Notes: generated from the sequence alone by a model not told the origin. A stretch of 64,000 nt of DNA from Malania oleifera (GCF_029873635.1 NC_080418.1:15709388-15773387), one strand, 5' to 3'; positions 35,422 to 46,998 are shown, counted from the stretch's first letter. Made by a program: numbers and translations.

Positions 35422-35783
35422 CTGCAAACAAGCCAGAATATTGAAAGCATTAACATAGAAAGCATAAGAATTGAGTATCTGTCCCCGGTGCTTTGTATGG
35501 TAGAAATGAACAAAAATCTCAAGGTTTATCCTATATGTGTACAAATGAAAATGTCTCACCAAGTTTTCATCTGAACATACACTATTCTCAATTGATGGAC
35601 ACAATGACTCAATTGCTCAGAGACAAATTGAGCATGGAGCATTCGCGTGTTCACCGAGAAATTAAAGCGGTTTGAGGATTTAACATTTGGAAACAAATTT
35701 TTCATAAGGAATTAGCAGGTGAAAACTTGTCGTGACGCGAGGAGTAAGAGTACGCAAATCCCGGATCACCTATAAGTTATAGG

Positions 35784-38437
35784 TCAGTGCGAAGGTCCAG
35801 CTGCATCCCCAGGTTGGGTCCTTCTCGGACATCTTGTGCGGTTATGTCCTTCTTGACGGCATATGCTACACGTGATATGTTTCCGACCTTCCCGAGCATC
35901 CATCTCGTTATGTATACGTGAGCTCCTAGGCTGACCTTGATGTCTAGCGTATGCAGGATTTGCCTGCAAGTTTGGCAACAAACAAGTTGGCCAATATGCC
36001 TCATGCATGATTGGATAAAATTCTGCAGCATATGTTGCATAGTGCTCTTCAGTGCTCCAATATGGCTCAACAAACTGGCTCGCATTTAGTCGTGTCTCGG
36101 CACAGGCTGCAAGAAGGTGCGAGCAGGGATAGTGTAAAGATTGCCACTTCCCGTATGAGCATTCGCGCCTTTGGATGCTCAAAGTTTGGACATTGTTTCC
36201 TTCATGGGGTCCCCGCTGCGCGGTCGTGATGCTAAAAGTACCCCTAGACCGGTTGAACGTCGTGACTCGTTGTCCGGTTGCCTTCAACTTCCTTCTTTCC
36301 ATCGCTAGCAATATATGCGGAGTTAACGTATTTCCTCCAGATATTGCGTTACGAGCAGACTCCCGTCGGCTATTAAAGTAATGTGCAACGCGATAAAATG
36401 TTAGTTGCACGAGAGCCGTAATGGGAAGGCTACGTGCGCCTTTTAGGATGGCGTTGAAACATTCGACCAGGTTGGTGGTCATGTTTCCATACCTCTTTCC
36501 ACCGTCGTGGCACTGAGTCCACATATGAGGAGGGATCTGATCGAAGAACGACTTGGCTGGCTCTCCACCCTCGTCGAATATCCTCTCCATCCAGGTGTCA
36601 AATTTTCTCACCTGATGCTCCCTTCCGGCTCGCTCAGTCATTCGCTTCATATTGACACTCCGCACTTTCGTATTAAAGTTGCTGACGACATGTCGAAGGC
36701 AAAATCGGTGGTGCGCACGTGGTGGTTGCCAATCAGGATTGTGCTACACCGCAGCGATAATCCCTGGATGTCGATCTGATATGAGGCAAATGTCGTCTCT
36801 ATCAGTAATCAAACGCAGAGAACACAGAAACCAATTCCATGTGTCGAGGCTTTCCTCTTGCACAATAGCGAATGCAAGGGGAAATATTTGCCTATTTGCA
36901 TTAGGCACGTCGCAATAAGGAGTTTGCCCTTGTACTTACCATACAAGTGTGTCCCGTCCACACATATAACGGGAGGGCAGTGACGAAAACCCTGAATAGA
37001 TGCTGCAAATGACCAAAATACAGATACAAAGGTTACGCTGTTAGTGCTACCTGGAACCGGAGTTGACCTCCACCTGACTGTAGTCCCAGGATTGTACGTG
37101 CGCATCGCTTCCATCCACTTCGGTAACGTTTCATACGATTTCTCCCAATCACCGAAGACTTGGGCTATTGCCTTCTATTTGCCCAACCAAACCTTCTTAT
37201 AAGATATTGAATACCCGAATCGACGATCAATGAACTCCTTCAATGTAGCGATCGACGTCGACGCATCTCCCCTGATCATATTCACTATCTCCCCAGCAAT
37301 GAGGGATGACGTGATTTGGTTATGGTCCTGCGATATAAGTTCATTTAGACACGTATGCGGACCACTATATTGGGTGATTTTGAAAAAACGGTGTATCATC
37401 CGATACATGGCACGCAATCTCCACGCGTAATCGTGGTCCTTACACCTAGCAACCCACAACTCAGGAGTAGATCGCACCACATGGAAGTCATGGTGCGTGC
37501 GAGCGTGATATATTCGCACTGCGGCGATCAGCTGATCCTTCGAACCGAAGAGCATCCCCTTACTCAACTCAGAGGATTCTTCCCAACGAGTGACGCGTAT
37601 GGGAAGCTCATCGACCGCAGTTAAATCTGCAGCAGCTAGGTCAATTTGATCTTACATCGGAAGCTCACCGATGAATTGCGCGTCAAACGTTGCGTTGTTC
37701 GTGTCATGGTGAGGTAAGTTCACATAATCGGGAACATCATTTAACCCTTCACCCATTTCCTGCTTGTGCATGTGTTCGTCTTCAATATAAACATCATTCG
37801 TAATGTTCATGCCCTCATCCAATGCGTCGTTTGCAATGGCAAACAACGATGTTGGTACCGCACTCGGGATGTCTTCGCAACCTCCCTGCGGAAACGTGTG
37901 AGGAACAGGTGCTTCGTACTCCAACGACTGGAATGACGATCCCGGATATTCATTAAAATCGACCGTGGACATAGCACGAACCTCCCCACCAACATCGACC
38001 TGATGTGTTTGTTCGGTGTCTTCACCGACTTCACCCAATTGCTCTGCGGGCTCATCTGGTTGCCTAACTGCAATTACACCTATTTGAGGAATAGTCTCGA
38101 CATACAATTGCATCATTAAATATGTCTCACCGACACAGTGTGCGTCCAATACAATACGCAACCCATAATCATCTGATATCCGAACAGCCTCGTAGAACGC
38201 TGTATTATTTAACTCTCGCGCAGGGTATCTTGCGGTCACCTGCAATGCATATTGATCTGGATCGATATGCAAATATTTATATATCTTCGTATATAATTTA
38301 CTTAATTTACACCTACGGCCAATTCGAATAAGTCGAACTGGCCGACTACTATACCTAACACCATCTAATGCGGTTATTATGTTCCCCCCTATATATAAAA
38401 ATACCGTGACTGGATCACTGCTTGAGCTTCCTGCCAT
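35784..38437 (-). pseudogene. MuDR-type transposase, interrupted
   Basis: Would cut and rejoin the MULE ends. The ATG at 38437 opens an N-terminal region (VTVFLYIGGNI, IGRRCKLSKLYTKIYKYL). The MuDR DNA-binding-like domain follows (MLFGSKDQLIAAVRIYHART, near 37500-37555), then the catalytic core with first Asp in CVDGTHLYGKYKG (about 36925-36965), second in ISDRHPGI (about 36765-36790) and Glu in NLVECFNAIL (about 36450-36480). A SWIM finger (CSYGKWQSLHYPCSH) and a C-terminal CCHC knuckle (CSICRQEGHNRTRC) close it. Breaks: TAA 37652-37654, TAG 37175-37177, frameshift at about 36903-36908, TAG 36744-36746. No intron is needed. The DDE residues are present but the frame is dead. Confidence 0.88.
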
Positions 38438-41240
38438 TTAGATCAGCGATCAGGAAATAAAACAAACCTACGCAACACAAAATTGTATGTATAAGTGATG
38501 TGTAAATGAGACGAAATAACTAATAACTATAAACCAAATAGATGTATACAAATTCTAATGAATGAATGAACTTAGAGTTTGGACCTAACTTTCCCACGAA
38601 GAAAATAAATAGATGAATTCAACGTCTATGAATAAACAACATGAATATGTATTGATTTTCCCCATATGACATATACTTCGGATTTTCCCAAAATTGTAAT
38701 TCAACTTAGAATCCAAAGAACTATGAAATGGTGCTCTTAAGAGTAATTTTTCCAAAATGGTACTTCGTACTCTGCCTCATTATGTGTTGGGTTGCCACTT
38801 AATTTGAAGTTCAATTTTGTTAAGTAGCATTTTGAGGATTCATTGCTAATCCAAACAGCCATACTCAAAGGAGTTGAACGGATCTTTTGGAAAAATGTTA
38901 CTTAGGACGCATAACATCCCGATTCATGAAATGGGAATGGGATTGTCTTATGGCAAGTGCTTTAAAATGTGAACACTACATTTATATCGATATATTGGTG
39001 AAAAATACATAAATTCGGGGAGAAAAAAACTCATTAGTACTCTCCTCTAATAATGTGACCTTTTAGCTATCATCTCTACAGTGTTCCCAGTCAGCGTCAT
39101 CGACGGTGACTAGTCGAGGCCGGCTTCGCCCTCATACCATTGGATCTTTAATGGTGCTCTGTCGACTGTGGCCTCCTCAGGCACCCCCACCCTAGGATCT
39201 TATACATATGGGGCTTTTTTCATGGAATATTTTATTTTAATTTGATCCCTAAGGAACCGCATTTTTTAGAACTGCTGCACCCACCAAATAACTCGAGTAA
39301 TCCAACTAATTGTCTTCTGCTACTTTAGGATTCTAATGATGGTCAGCTATTCAAGCACCTTTCTTTTTTGGCATTTTCTGTGCAGTGTAGCAGTTACCTC
39401 TATTTATATATTGGTTAAAGCCATTGTTCTATTACATAGGATGGACTAATGACAGAGGATGGGTGAGATAACCTTTCATAGCTAGAGCTGTGATTCTGTG
39501 AACATTGCCTCTGTGTATGTGATTTTGGGTGAGTTAGAATTGAGTAGATTGTTGGAAACCAAGTAGTAGGCTTGTGAGTATTGGTGAACAAAATACAAAA
39601 GAAATTTAAGCTATGAGCTTGGAGAACTAAGAAAACTCTTCACTCAAATAGAACTTGTCAAACAATACCAAAACATGATCATCTGAGTCTAAGAGAGGGA
39701 GAATTCATTGATGTCCATACAGCAAGTCACATTATAGCTGGATTCTTGAGTAGGCAGACAAAGAGGTAATAAATTTTCTTTCATTTTCATAGCCTACACA
39801 CACACATTCCCAAAGCAACATTTTTTTCATAGCCTACACACACACATACATATATATATAAGTATGGAAAAAATCTCACCCCAAATACTAGTGTCAAAAA
39901 GAACTAGTTTCTTGAAGAACTAATTCATAAATCTAAAAATAAAATAAAATTATTTAGTTAAAGATTAGAAAAGTGAAAAAGAAAACATATTATATAAATA
40001 TGTTTCTTTATGTGGTCATTTTTCAGTTTTTATTTTCAATTTTTAACTGTTTATGAAAAAAATTTAAATAGAATTCAAAGTAAGATATATATATATATAT
40101 ATAAAATTATAAAAGCAATAATATAATATTTTTCACAATTTTTCAATTGTCATGTAAAAAAAAGATTTTATTATAAAATAAATTTGGATAGTACAACAAT
40201 TAATTAAAATAATTATAATAAATTGTATTTTTATTTTTATAATATTTTTATTATATATTCTTTGTAATTTTATTTTTTAATTATATATTTAAAATATCAA
40301 TTGATTTAAAAATAATACATAAATATTTTTTAATTACAAAATTTAAGTTATATTAATTTTCATAAATATTAACCAAACATATTGTCAAATTTTAATTTTT
40401 CAAATAGCCCTAAATTAACTGGAAAAAATAAAAAAATAAAGGGAAGAGAAAAGCCTAAGGATGTGTTCAATGTTTAGAAAATAGTTCTCAATTTTCAGAT
40501 TCTTTTTTTGTACATTATAAAAATATCACATTTTTTTTTTTTCAGTTCTTTAGCATTAATATAAGAGTCGGAATTTTTTATTTTAAAATTTTCAACATAA
40601 TTATTAATAACCCGGAAAATAAGGTATAAGATCCTAAGATCTTATACATATGACAATACAATTTATAATTATAATGTGCACTCACATTAACTGAAAGTAT
40701 CAATTAAAATCATACAATTTACATATTATGTTCACAACTTTAATGGATGTGCCCAATTATATTAAAAACAGTACAAGAAAATTTAAGAATTGAATAACAA
40801 AATTTCCCATTTTGAAAGTAAACCTTATGATCTAGTTATAATTGCACAATTATATTCAAAAGAGTAGAAGGAAATTTAACAAATTTTGTGAGTGGATGAA
40901 ACTTCAAAAATTTCTAGGGCAGGAAAGATAATGCATTTTACAATGAAACAACAATCCAAAATAAATAAATAAATATTGAACAACAATTTGAATGGAAAAA
41001 ATAAAATATTATCAGCAACAAATTAAATTCAAATACCCAAACAATAAAATACAAATAAAATATTATCAGCAAAAAATTAAATTTAAATACCAAAATAATG
41101 AAATACAAACCTTAAGAGTAGTGTTTGTCCATGAATCTTTTAACACAAATCACAAACTCTCTCTCGGATTATCAAAGTTTTCGATGAAATAAAAATAACG
41201 TAAAAATCTAAACACTGAACATGGAAAACATAACTTACCC
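38438..41240. other. MULE 5' non-coding region
   Basis: AT-rich, between the transposase ATG and its putative promoter. Two copies of a 20-bp sequence (CCTAGGATCTTATACATATG at 39191-39210; one mismatch at 40633-40652) bracket 1.42 kb without coding potential, perhaps a separate insertion. A ~48-bp tandem duplication lies at about 41003-41110 (ATAAAATATTATCAGCAA). Confidence 0.55.
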
Positions 41241-41247
41241 CATCTCC

Positions 41248-41254
41248 TTATATA
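41248..41254 (-). promoter_or_regulatory. Putative TATA box for the MULE transposase transcript
   Basis: TATATAA on minus in the context AGTTATATAAGGAG, about 570 bp inside the right end and upstream of the transposase on the same strand. The implied leader is 2.8 kb today, about 1.4 kb of which may be a later insertion. Assignment is by position and motif only. Confidence 0.4.
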
Positions 41255-41276
41255 ACTTGTAATGTGATGAAGTCCG

Positions 41277-41354
41277 CAACGGTCACCTGCTCGGCTGTCT
41301 TCTTTCAACGGTCACCTGCTCTGCTGTCTTCCTTCAACGGTCACCTGCTCGGTT
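41277..41354. repeat. 29-bp tandem repeat, about 2.6 copies
   Basis: CAACGGTCACCTGCTC recurs at 41277, 41306 and 41335. It lies between the putative transposase TATA box and the right hairpin array, so it could be promoter-proximal regulatory DNA. Confidence 0.85.
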
Positions 41355-41415
41355 CTGCAACAAGCACTCTGTTCGCACAAGAAAGGAGGTAGAACTGGCG
41401 AGGTTATTCTGAAGC

Positions 41416-41737
41416 AAATCTCGCTACTTGGAGTAGCGAGATTTGCCACGCGTCGAAATCCGGGTGGGGATAATTCAAAAGGAGATGGCAGAGCATTAAT
41501 TCACAACAAAATCTCGCTACTCCAAGTAGCGAGATTTAACACGCGTCAAATTATGGTTCGCAGACAGTTACACGCATCGAAACGTGGCTGCCATAGTGTT
41601 ACTCTCCCAATTAAATCTCTCTACTTGGAGTAGCGAGAATTGCCATGCGTCACTACGAGTCCTTTATGAAAGAGTAAAACTCGCTACTTGGAGTAGCGAG
41701 ATTTGGTTAAAAATCGCTACTTGGAGTAGCGAGATTA
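41416..41737. repeat. Right hairpin array, five palindromic units
   Basis: Palindromes start at 41416, 41509, 41613, 41677 and 41709. The perfect form has 13-base arms (AAATCTCGCTACT and its complement) around TGG or CCA. The outer two belong to the terminal inverted repeat. The inner three are followed by ACGCGTC or ATGCGTC in place of the ACGTGTC box common on the left. Spacing is irregular, unlike the left array. Confidence 0.9.
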
Positions 41738-41824
41738 CGTCAGAGTTATTCTGGGAAATACTTCCCAGAATGAGGTATTATTTAATATATTTTTTTAAAA
41801 AAAAGTTAAAACTGGAAAAAACAC
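41675..41824 (-). repeat. Right terminal inverted repeat of the MULE
   Basis: Read on minus it begins GTGTTTTTTCCAGTTTTAAC and follows the left repeat through the AT block, the ATTCTGGGAA hairpin, CTCTGACGTAATCTCGC and two palindromes before similarity ends at GAGTTTTACTC. Confidence 0.88.
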
Positions 41825-41834
41825 TCTTAACGAG
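41825..41834 (+). repeat. Right target-site duplication of the MULE
   Basis: TCTTAACGAG, identical to 25851-25860 and directly outside GGAAAAAACAC. The ALB3 start codon is 209 bp further on. Confidence 0.88.
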
Positions 41835-42043
41835 TCATCGTTTCGTGACGTGCAGTGGTCTGATTGGCTCTAATGGCCACGATATACGAACCGCGCAACA
41901 AAACGGATAATTCGAATGAGATTCTTTCCACCATCGCTATTCGCTAAGCCTCCTCATCTCCTCACTCCTCGGTTATCGGTCCTCACAGGCTCTTTCATGA
42001 AAGTCTGAACTGAGCGGAAGCAGACCATCTCCGTCCTCCATCC

Positions 42044-42367
42044 ATGGCGAGGACCTTAATCTCTTCTTCTCCCTTCACCGGCACCTCTCTCCCTTCCGTC
42101 TCTCGCCACTCCTTCCCTCGCCGTAGACTCATCACCACCACCAGAGCGAAGCTCGTGAGCTTCCCCCATGACATCCCCCCAATCCATTCCCTCGATTACT
42201 CGGTCGATGTCAACGCCATTGTTAGCCGCGCCGAAGGCTTTCTCTACACGCTCGCCGATGCCGCCGCTTTTGTCGACTCCGCCGGCGCCGCTGATCCCGC
42301 TGCCGCAGTCCAGAAAAACCAAGGGTGGTTTGGATTTATCTCGGACGCCATGGAAGTCGTTCTCAAG
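42044..42367 (+). CDS. ALB3: ALB3 chloroplast membrane insertase, first coding exon only
   Basis: ALB3 inserts light-harvesting proteins into thylakoids together with cpSRP and cpFtsY. This exon gives 108 residues: a Ser/Arg-rich chloroplast transit peptide (MARTLISSSPFTGTSLPSVS, then RHSFPRRRLITTT), then DYSVDVNAIVSRAEGFLYTL, and QKNQGWFGFISDAMEVVLK at the end. These resemble the start of ALB3/PPF-1 before the first membrane segment. The exon ends AAG|GTAACT at 42367/42368 in phase 0. None of the membrane-spanning insertase exons was found in the remaining 21.6 kb. Intron 1 is therefore very long and full of retroelements, or the locus is split or dead. The start is the first ATG in a GC-richer leader, just downstream of the MULE. 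Confidence 0.85.
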
Positions 42368-43719
42368 GTAACTTTAATCAAATTTTACGCCCTAAAAAGG
42401 AACGGACGAGCGTTTCTTTGTCAATTGGGGGAAATGAGCATCCTCTTCTTTTACCTTCTCCTTGCTAATGAAATAATTGAATGAGCGTTGTTAAACAAAA
42501 GGGAATAGTTTCGATATAGTACGAAATTTTTAGCTTTATTTTCTGGCGACGACATCACTATAATTTCGTTCCATTGAAGTTTTAATGTCACCGCACTGAC
42601 TATTGAACTATATTGAATTTCATATCTGTGGAAATTTCTCAAAATAGTTTATTTGTAATAGTTTTTGGAATGATTATAAAATTTGGCTTATTTTATTATG
42701 CTACTTATTTTGGTATACACAAATTTATTTATTTCTGTTTTTCGTTTTCTGTGTGAGATAATGAAAACGCGCTATTTTTCTTTTCATGATGTCAGTTTTT
42801 CAATTATTTTCGAAAAAAATAAAAAATCAGATTTTTTGATTTGTTTATTGTCAGAATACTTTAATTTCCAAATTTAACTTTTGTGGATTAAGTCATATTT
42901 ATTTTATGCATAGTCTTTAATTAAAATAAAAAAAAAGGTCAATGTGAATTTAAAATATAACTAAAATAAAAAATATTCACAAATTTTCTAAATCTTTTTA
43001 TAAAATAATAAAAGGCTTTTAAAAAATAATTGTCTTATACAACAACATTATTCTTGTAAAGTTTGAATTTTAAATATAATGACTATGTAAAATAATTATA
43101 ATAATTTATGTTTTTAGTATAATATCTTTTAATTTTTATAATTTTTATTATTTTAATCATACCTATAATTTTTATTTTATTCAAGGACAAAAATAGCATT
43201 TTGTTCAATCAAGTTTTGAATTTGTTTTAATGTTAGAAATATTAACCAAACAAGTTAATGCTTTTTTGGTTTTTATTTTTTGCTTCTACTTTTTTGTCTT
43301 TGTTTTTTGTTTTTGTTTTCCATAATTTTTTACTATGATACAAACCGGCCCCTTAGCAATCAAACTTTATATATGCATCCATTTTACATGCGAGATGGGA
43401 GATGGGAGATTGGGGATGGGCTACCTAGCCTAGGCCCAGCTTGGGCCTCCAATGAAAAAATAAAATAAAAACAGCATGTTAATTAATGAACATGTAAAGC
43501 AGCTTGTGGAGAATTGGATTTATTCACTTGGAATTCTCTTTTGATTAGTGATGTTCAATCCAGTAATTGGTCCTTGGAAGTACCTTTTGTTTCTTTGCAA
43601 ATCATGCTCCATCTACATCTAATGCTTTATGTGTCTGCATAGTTTTATGTTGTATCCTCAGGGAATTCAAACGGTTTAAAACAGCTGGTTTGTATAGATC
43701 AATTCAAATTCCTTATGAT

Positions 43720-43755
<36 letters not shown>

Positions 43756-43873
43756 CAATCCACATATAATATTTACTGCAATACCACAATTGTATTAGCT
43801 TGTTAATAAATTCTCGTGAGGATCCCTTCTCTGTCTCAAAATTGCCACGAATCCAAGTCTATAGTTTTGAGCA
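42368..43873 (+). other. Start of ALB3 intron 1 (presumed)
   Basis: AT-rich sequence after the donor GTAACT. A (CT)n microsatellite lies at about 43724-43751. No exon with ALB3 similarity was recognised on plus. The open frames here are unconvincing. Confidence 0.55.
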
Positions 43874-44035
43874 TGTTTTTGGTTATTTTGGTCATTTGGC
43901 ATGTGTTGTTGCTATGGTAGTAGGCTTGAGTTAGTAAGTGTATTGTGGTCACCATTATGTACTTGATATATATTATTTGTAAAGAGAGAGGCCTCTCATT
44001 GTCATTAGGTCTTCCAAATTACCAGATACTTTACA
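43874..44035 (+). mobile_element. Copia 5' LTR (outermost element of the nest)
   Basis: Runs from TGTTTTTGGTTATTTTGG to ATACTTTACA and is followed by the primer site TGGTATCAAAGC at 44036. Similar LTR sequence recurs at 55916-55996 and 59740-59808 (GCTATTGCTATG, TAGGC.TGAGTTAG, AGAGGGAG.GGCC). This LTR is therefore the partner of the split 3' LTR 12 kb away. Confidence 0.7.
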
Positions 44036-44253
44036 TGGTATCAAAGCAAGATCTGACCTAATGCCAAAGTGCATAGTCGCCAAATTAACGAAATCCTAAA
44101 CCTCATAATTCTATGCAAACATGCTGCTGTAGGAGGATAGTTCACACCACTGGAGACCAAAAGCCCGTCTAGGAGTTGCCGGAAAACACTGTAGTTGCTG
44201 GAAAATTCTTGGACACTGCTGCCCTTTCAGATTCCCGAGAACCCCTTCATATT
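44036..44253 (+). mobile_element. Primer site and leader of the outer Copia
   Basis: TGGTATCAAAGCAAGATCTGAC is an initiator-tRNA-Met-type primer site with small changes. The leader is cut at about 44253 by the minus-strand Copia and seems to resume near 53160, just ahead of gag. Confidence 0.6.
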
Positions 44254-46998
44254 TGTTGTAAAGTTAGAGATGGAGGAGAGAAGAAGAGAAGGAGAGAAGA
44301 GAAGAGGAGAAGAAGAGAAAAAGAGAGGAAAGGACTGGGTGGTAGTTTCCTGAGAGTCTACGTCCAACTCCAGGCCTGCCCTCTTATATATTACTAATAA
44401 TAAAAAGTCTTAAGGACAAAAATAACCCCATTAATACAACCTAATTATTAAAATAACATATTCTCTTTAACGTCCCCGCTTAAGTTGGAGGTGTATAAAT
44501 ATCACCTAACCCCAGCTTGTAACAAACATTAGACAAGGCGGACTTAAATAAAGACTTCATACAAACATTGCCTCACTAATTAAAAGATTTAACAAAGGGA
44601 GTCCTCACGACCTTCTTCAACACAGCATCTTTTACAAAATGGCAGTCAACTTCTATGTGCCTCGTCCTCTCATGAAACACTGGATTGCTAGTGGTATAAA
44701 TGGCAACTTGTTTATCACAAAACATATTTGTTGGCTTCATTACCAAGAATCACAACTCTGACATAAGAGACTTCAGCCACATAAACTCACTCACTGAGTC
44801 GTTGCAGTAGTTTGTTTCTTGCTATGCCAAGTAACTAGATTACCTCCCACAAATGTACAATATCCAGTTGTAAACCTTCGATCATCAACAGAGCCAGCCT
44901 AATCTGCATCAGAGTATCCCAGAATCTCACAGTTTCTATTACATTTATATATCAAACCTTTGCAGGGAGAGCCTTTGAGATACTGAAAAATCCTACAAAG
45001 AGCAACCCGTTGTGGTTGTTTGGGATTTCTCATAAACTGTTTCACCACCCCCATGGCAAAAGATATGTATAGTCTAATGACAATCAAGTAGTTAAACTTG
45101 CCAACCAACTACCCATATTGACGTTTGTCTTCAAAGTCCGGTTCAACATCCCTAGACAACTTCACATTGGGATCCATAGGAGTATCAATTGGTTTAGCTC
45201 CCAACAAACCAGCCTCGATTAGCAAGTCCAATGTATATTGTCACTGATATATTGATTCAACCCTTTCCTATACTGTATAATCTTAATACCAAGAAAGTGA
45301 CGCAGATAACTCAAGTCCTTGAAATGAAATTTTTCTTGAAGCCAGTGCTTAACATCTGCAATCTTACTATGGTTGCTGCCAGTGATGATGATATCATCAA
45401 CATAAACTATTAGAAGTACCACACCTGTCCTTGTTTTTCGGACAAAAATTGAATGATCAGAGTTGCACTGGATAAAGCCAGCAGAAACTACACAACTAAA
45501 TTTGTCAAACCAAGCTCGAGGACACTGTTTAAGACCATAAATGGCCTTATGCAAGTTGCATACTTTACCATCCTCCCCCTAAGCAACATAACCAAGAGGT
45601 TGCTCCAAGTATACCTCCTCCTCTCCATACAAGAAGGTATTCTTTGCATTCAATTGACATGAGGGCCAAAATTAACTGCCAATGAGATCAATACACAATT
45701 TGAATTTAATCGAGCAACTAGAGAGAAGGTCTCAAAATAATCAATTCCATATGTTTGGGTGTATCCCATGGCAACCAACCGAGCCTTAAGTTGTTCAATA
45801 AGTTGGGAAGATATTTGATGGTGTAGATCCAACGACACCTAACCAACTCTTTACCAGGAGGAAGATCCACCAAGTCTCATGTCCCTTGAGTGGTCAAGGC
45901 ATCCATTTCTACATCCATCGTATGCTTCCACCTCAACATGCAAGGAAGAGATAGAAATTGAGGAAGCAAAAGAACGCATAGGACTAGGAATGTGAAGAAT
46001 TAACACATGGTGAGTGATAGGATAAGAAACTAAGGATTATTGAGCACATGTTCAAGTTCTTTTTGGGTGAGCAATGGACAAATCCAAGTAACATTGGGAT
46101 GGATCTCGAAAACCTTAAGTCAAAATAGTGATAGGAAGAGGGGGCGTTTGCATGGTGTAGTGATGTCTGTGCTTGCTTTCTGTCATTTATAAACCTTCAA
46201 TTTTTCCTCTAGATCAATAACTAATGGATTTGGGAGAGAGGTAGAAGATTTCTCGAGAGGGATAAGGATAGGAATAGGAGGATCAACACAAGTTGGGGGA
46301 CCACAAATCGTTGATTGAATCAAAATAGATTCTTCCAAGGAGGACCCGACACTTGAAAATAAGGCGTCCCCTAAAAAAAGGTGACATTAGCACTAACACA
46401 TTTCCTATGAGTGTGGGGATCATAACATCTATATCTTTTCTCTAGTACCCAACGAGGACATAATTTTAATAGCACAAGGAGATAATTTGTCTTGACCAGT
46501 ATGTGGAGCATGAAGAAAACATGTGCACCCAAAGACACGAGGCACAGAGAACATGGATGTTTTTGGTACATGACAGAGAAGGGAATTTGTTCCCTTAGAG
46601 CACTTGATGGCATCCCATTGAGCAAAAAACAGGCTATAAGAAGAGCATTGGTTCAAAAGGTTTTAGGAACATGCATATGAAGGAATAGAGATTGTGCTAT
46701 GTCAAAGTAAATGTCTATTTTTTCATTCATCTACTCTATTTCGCCGATGGGTGAGTATATATGATGTTTGATGAATAATCCCTTTGGCCAAGCAAAAAGT
46801 GAAGCTCATTTTGAACAAATTCAAGTGCATTATCAGAAATTCAGACCTCTCTTTTAACAATAGACCCAAGTTATATGCAAAAAATCAACCACAAAGGACA
46901 CAAAATATTGATGGCTAGTCAAATTCTTGACCCTACATGGACCCCAAATATCTAAATGAATAAGAGAAGACAATGATTTACTATGAGACTCGACTCTA
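44254..46998 (-). pseudogene. Minus-strand Copia: 3' LTR, RNase H, RT and integrase half
   Basis: The probable 3' LTR is 44254-44470 (on minus TTAAAGAGAATATG to TTTACAACA, TATA-like AATATATAAG inside), preceded by a corrupted polypurine tract. Pol fragments on minus are RNase H (CEILGYSDAD, near 44900-44935), RT (IYGLKQCPRAWFDKF; VLLIVYVDDIIITGSN near 45375-45425), KARLVAMGYTQTYGIDYFET (near 45720-45790), and integrase (SLIHLDIWGPC near 46930-46965). Stops and shifts are frequent. The element continues at 51391, because another Copia is inserted within its integrase. Confidence 0.82.

Larger units (their letters stand above)
25861..41824. mobile_element. 16-kb Mutator-like transposon carrying a MuDR transposase and a PMD gene
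   Basis: The ends GAGTTTTTTCC... (25861) and ...GGAAAAAACAC (41824) begin inverted repeats of about 150 bp. I count about 7 mismatches in 150 bases. The perfect 10-bp repeat TCTTAACGAG lies outside both ends. Inside, on minus, are a MuDR-type transposase (38437..35784) and a plant-mobile-domain gene (35421..33199). Hairpin arrays lie next to both ends. A truncated Copia (26622-30832) and perhaps another insertion (39211-40632) enlarged it; without them it would be about 10.3 kb. The transposase frame is broken, so the copy cannot now move on its own. Confidence 0.85.

Noticed and set aside
44176-44397. Lys/Arg/Glu-rich open frame
   Set aside because: Arises from a GA-rich tract in the LTR or leader of the minus-strand Copia.
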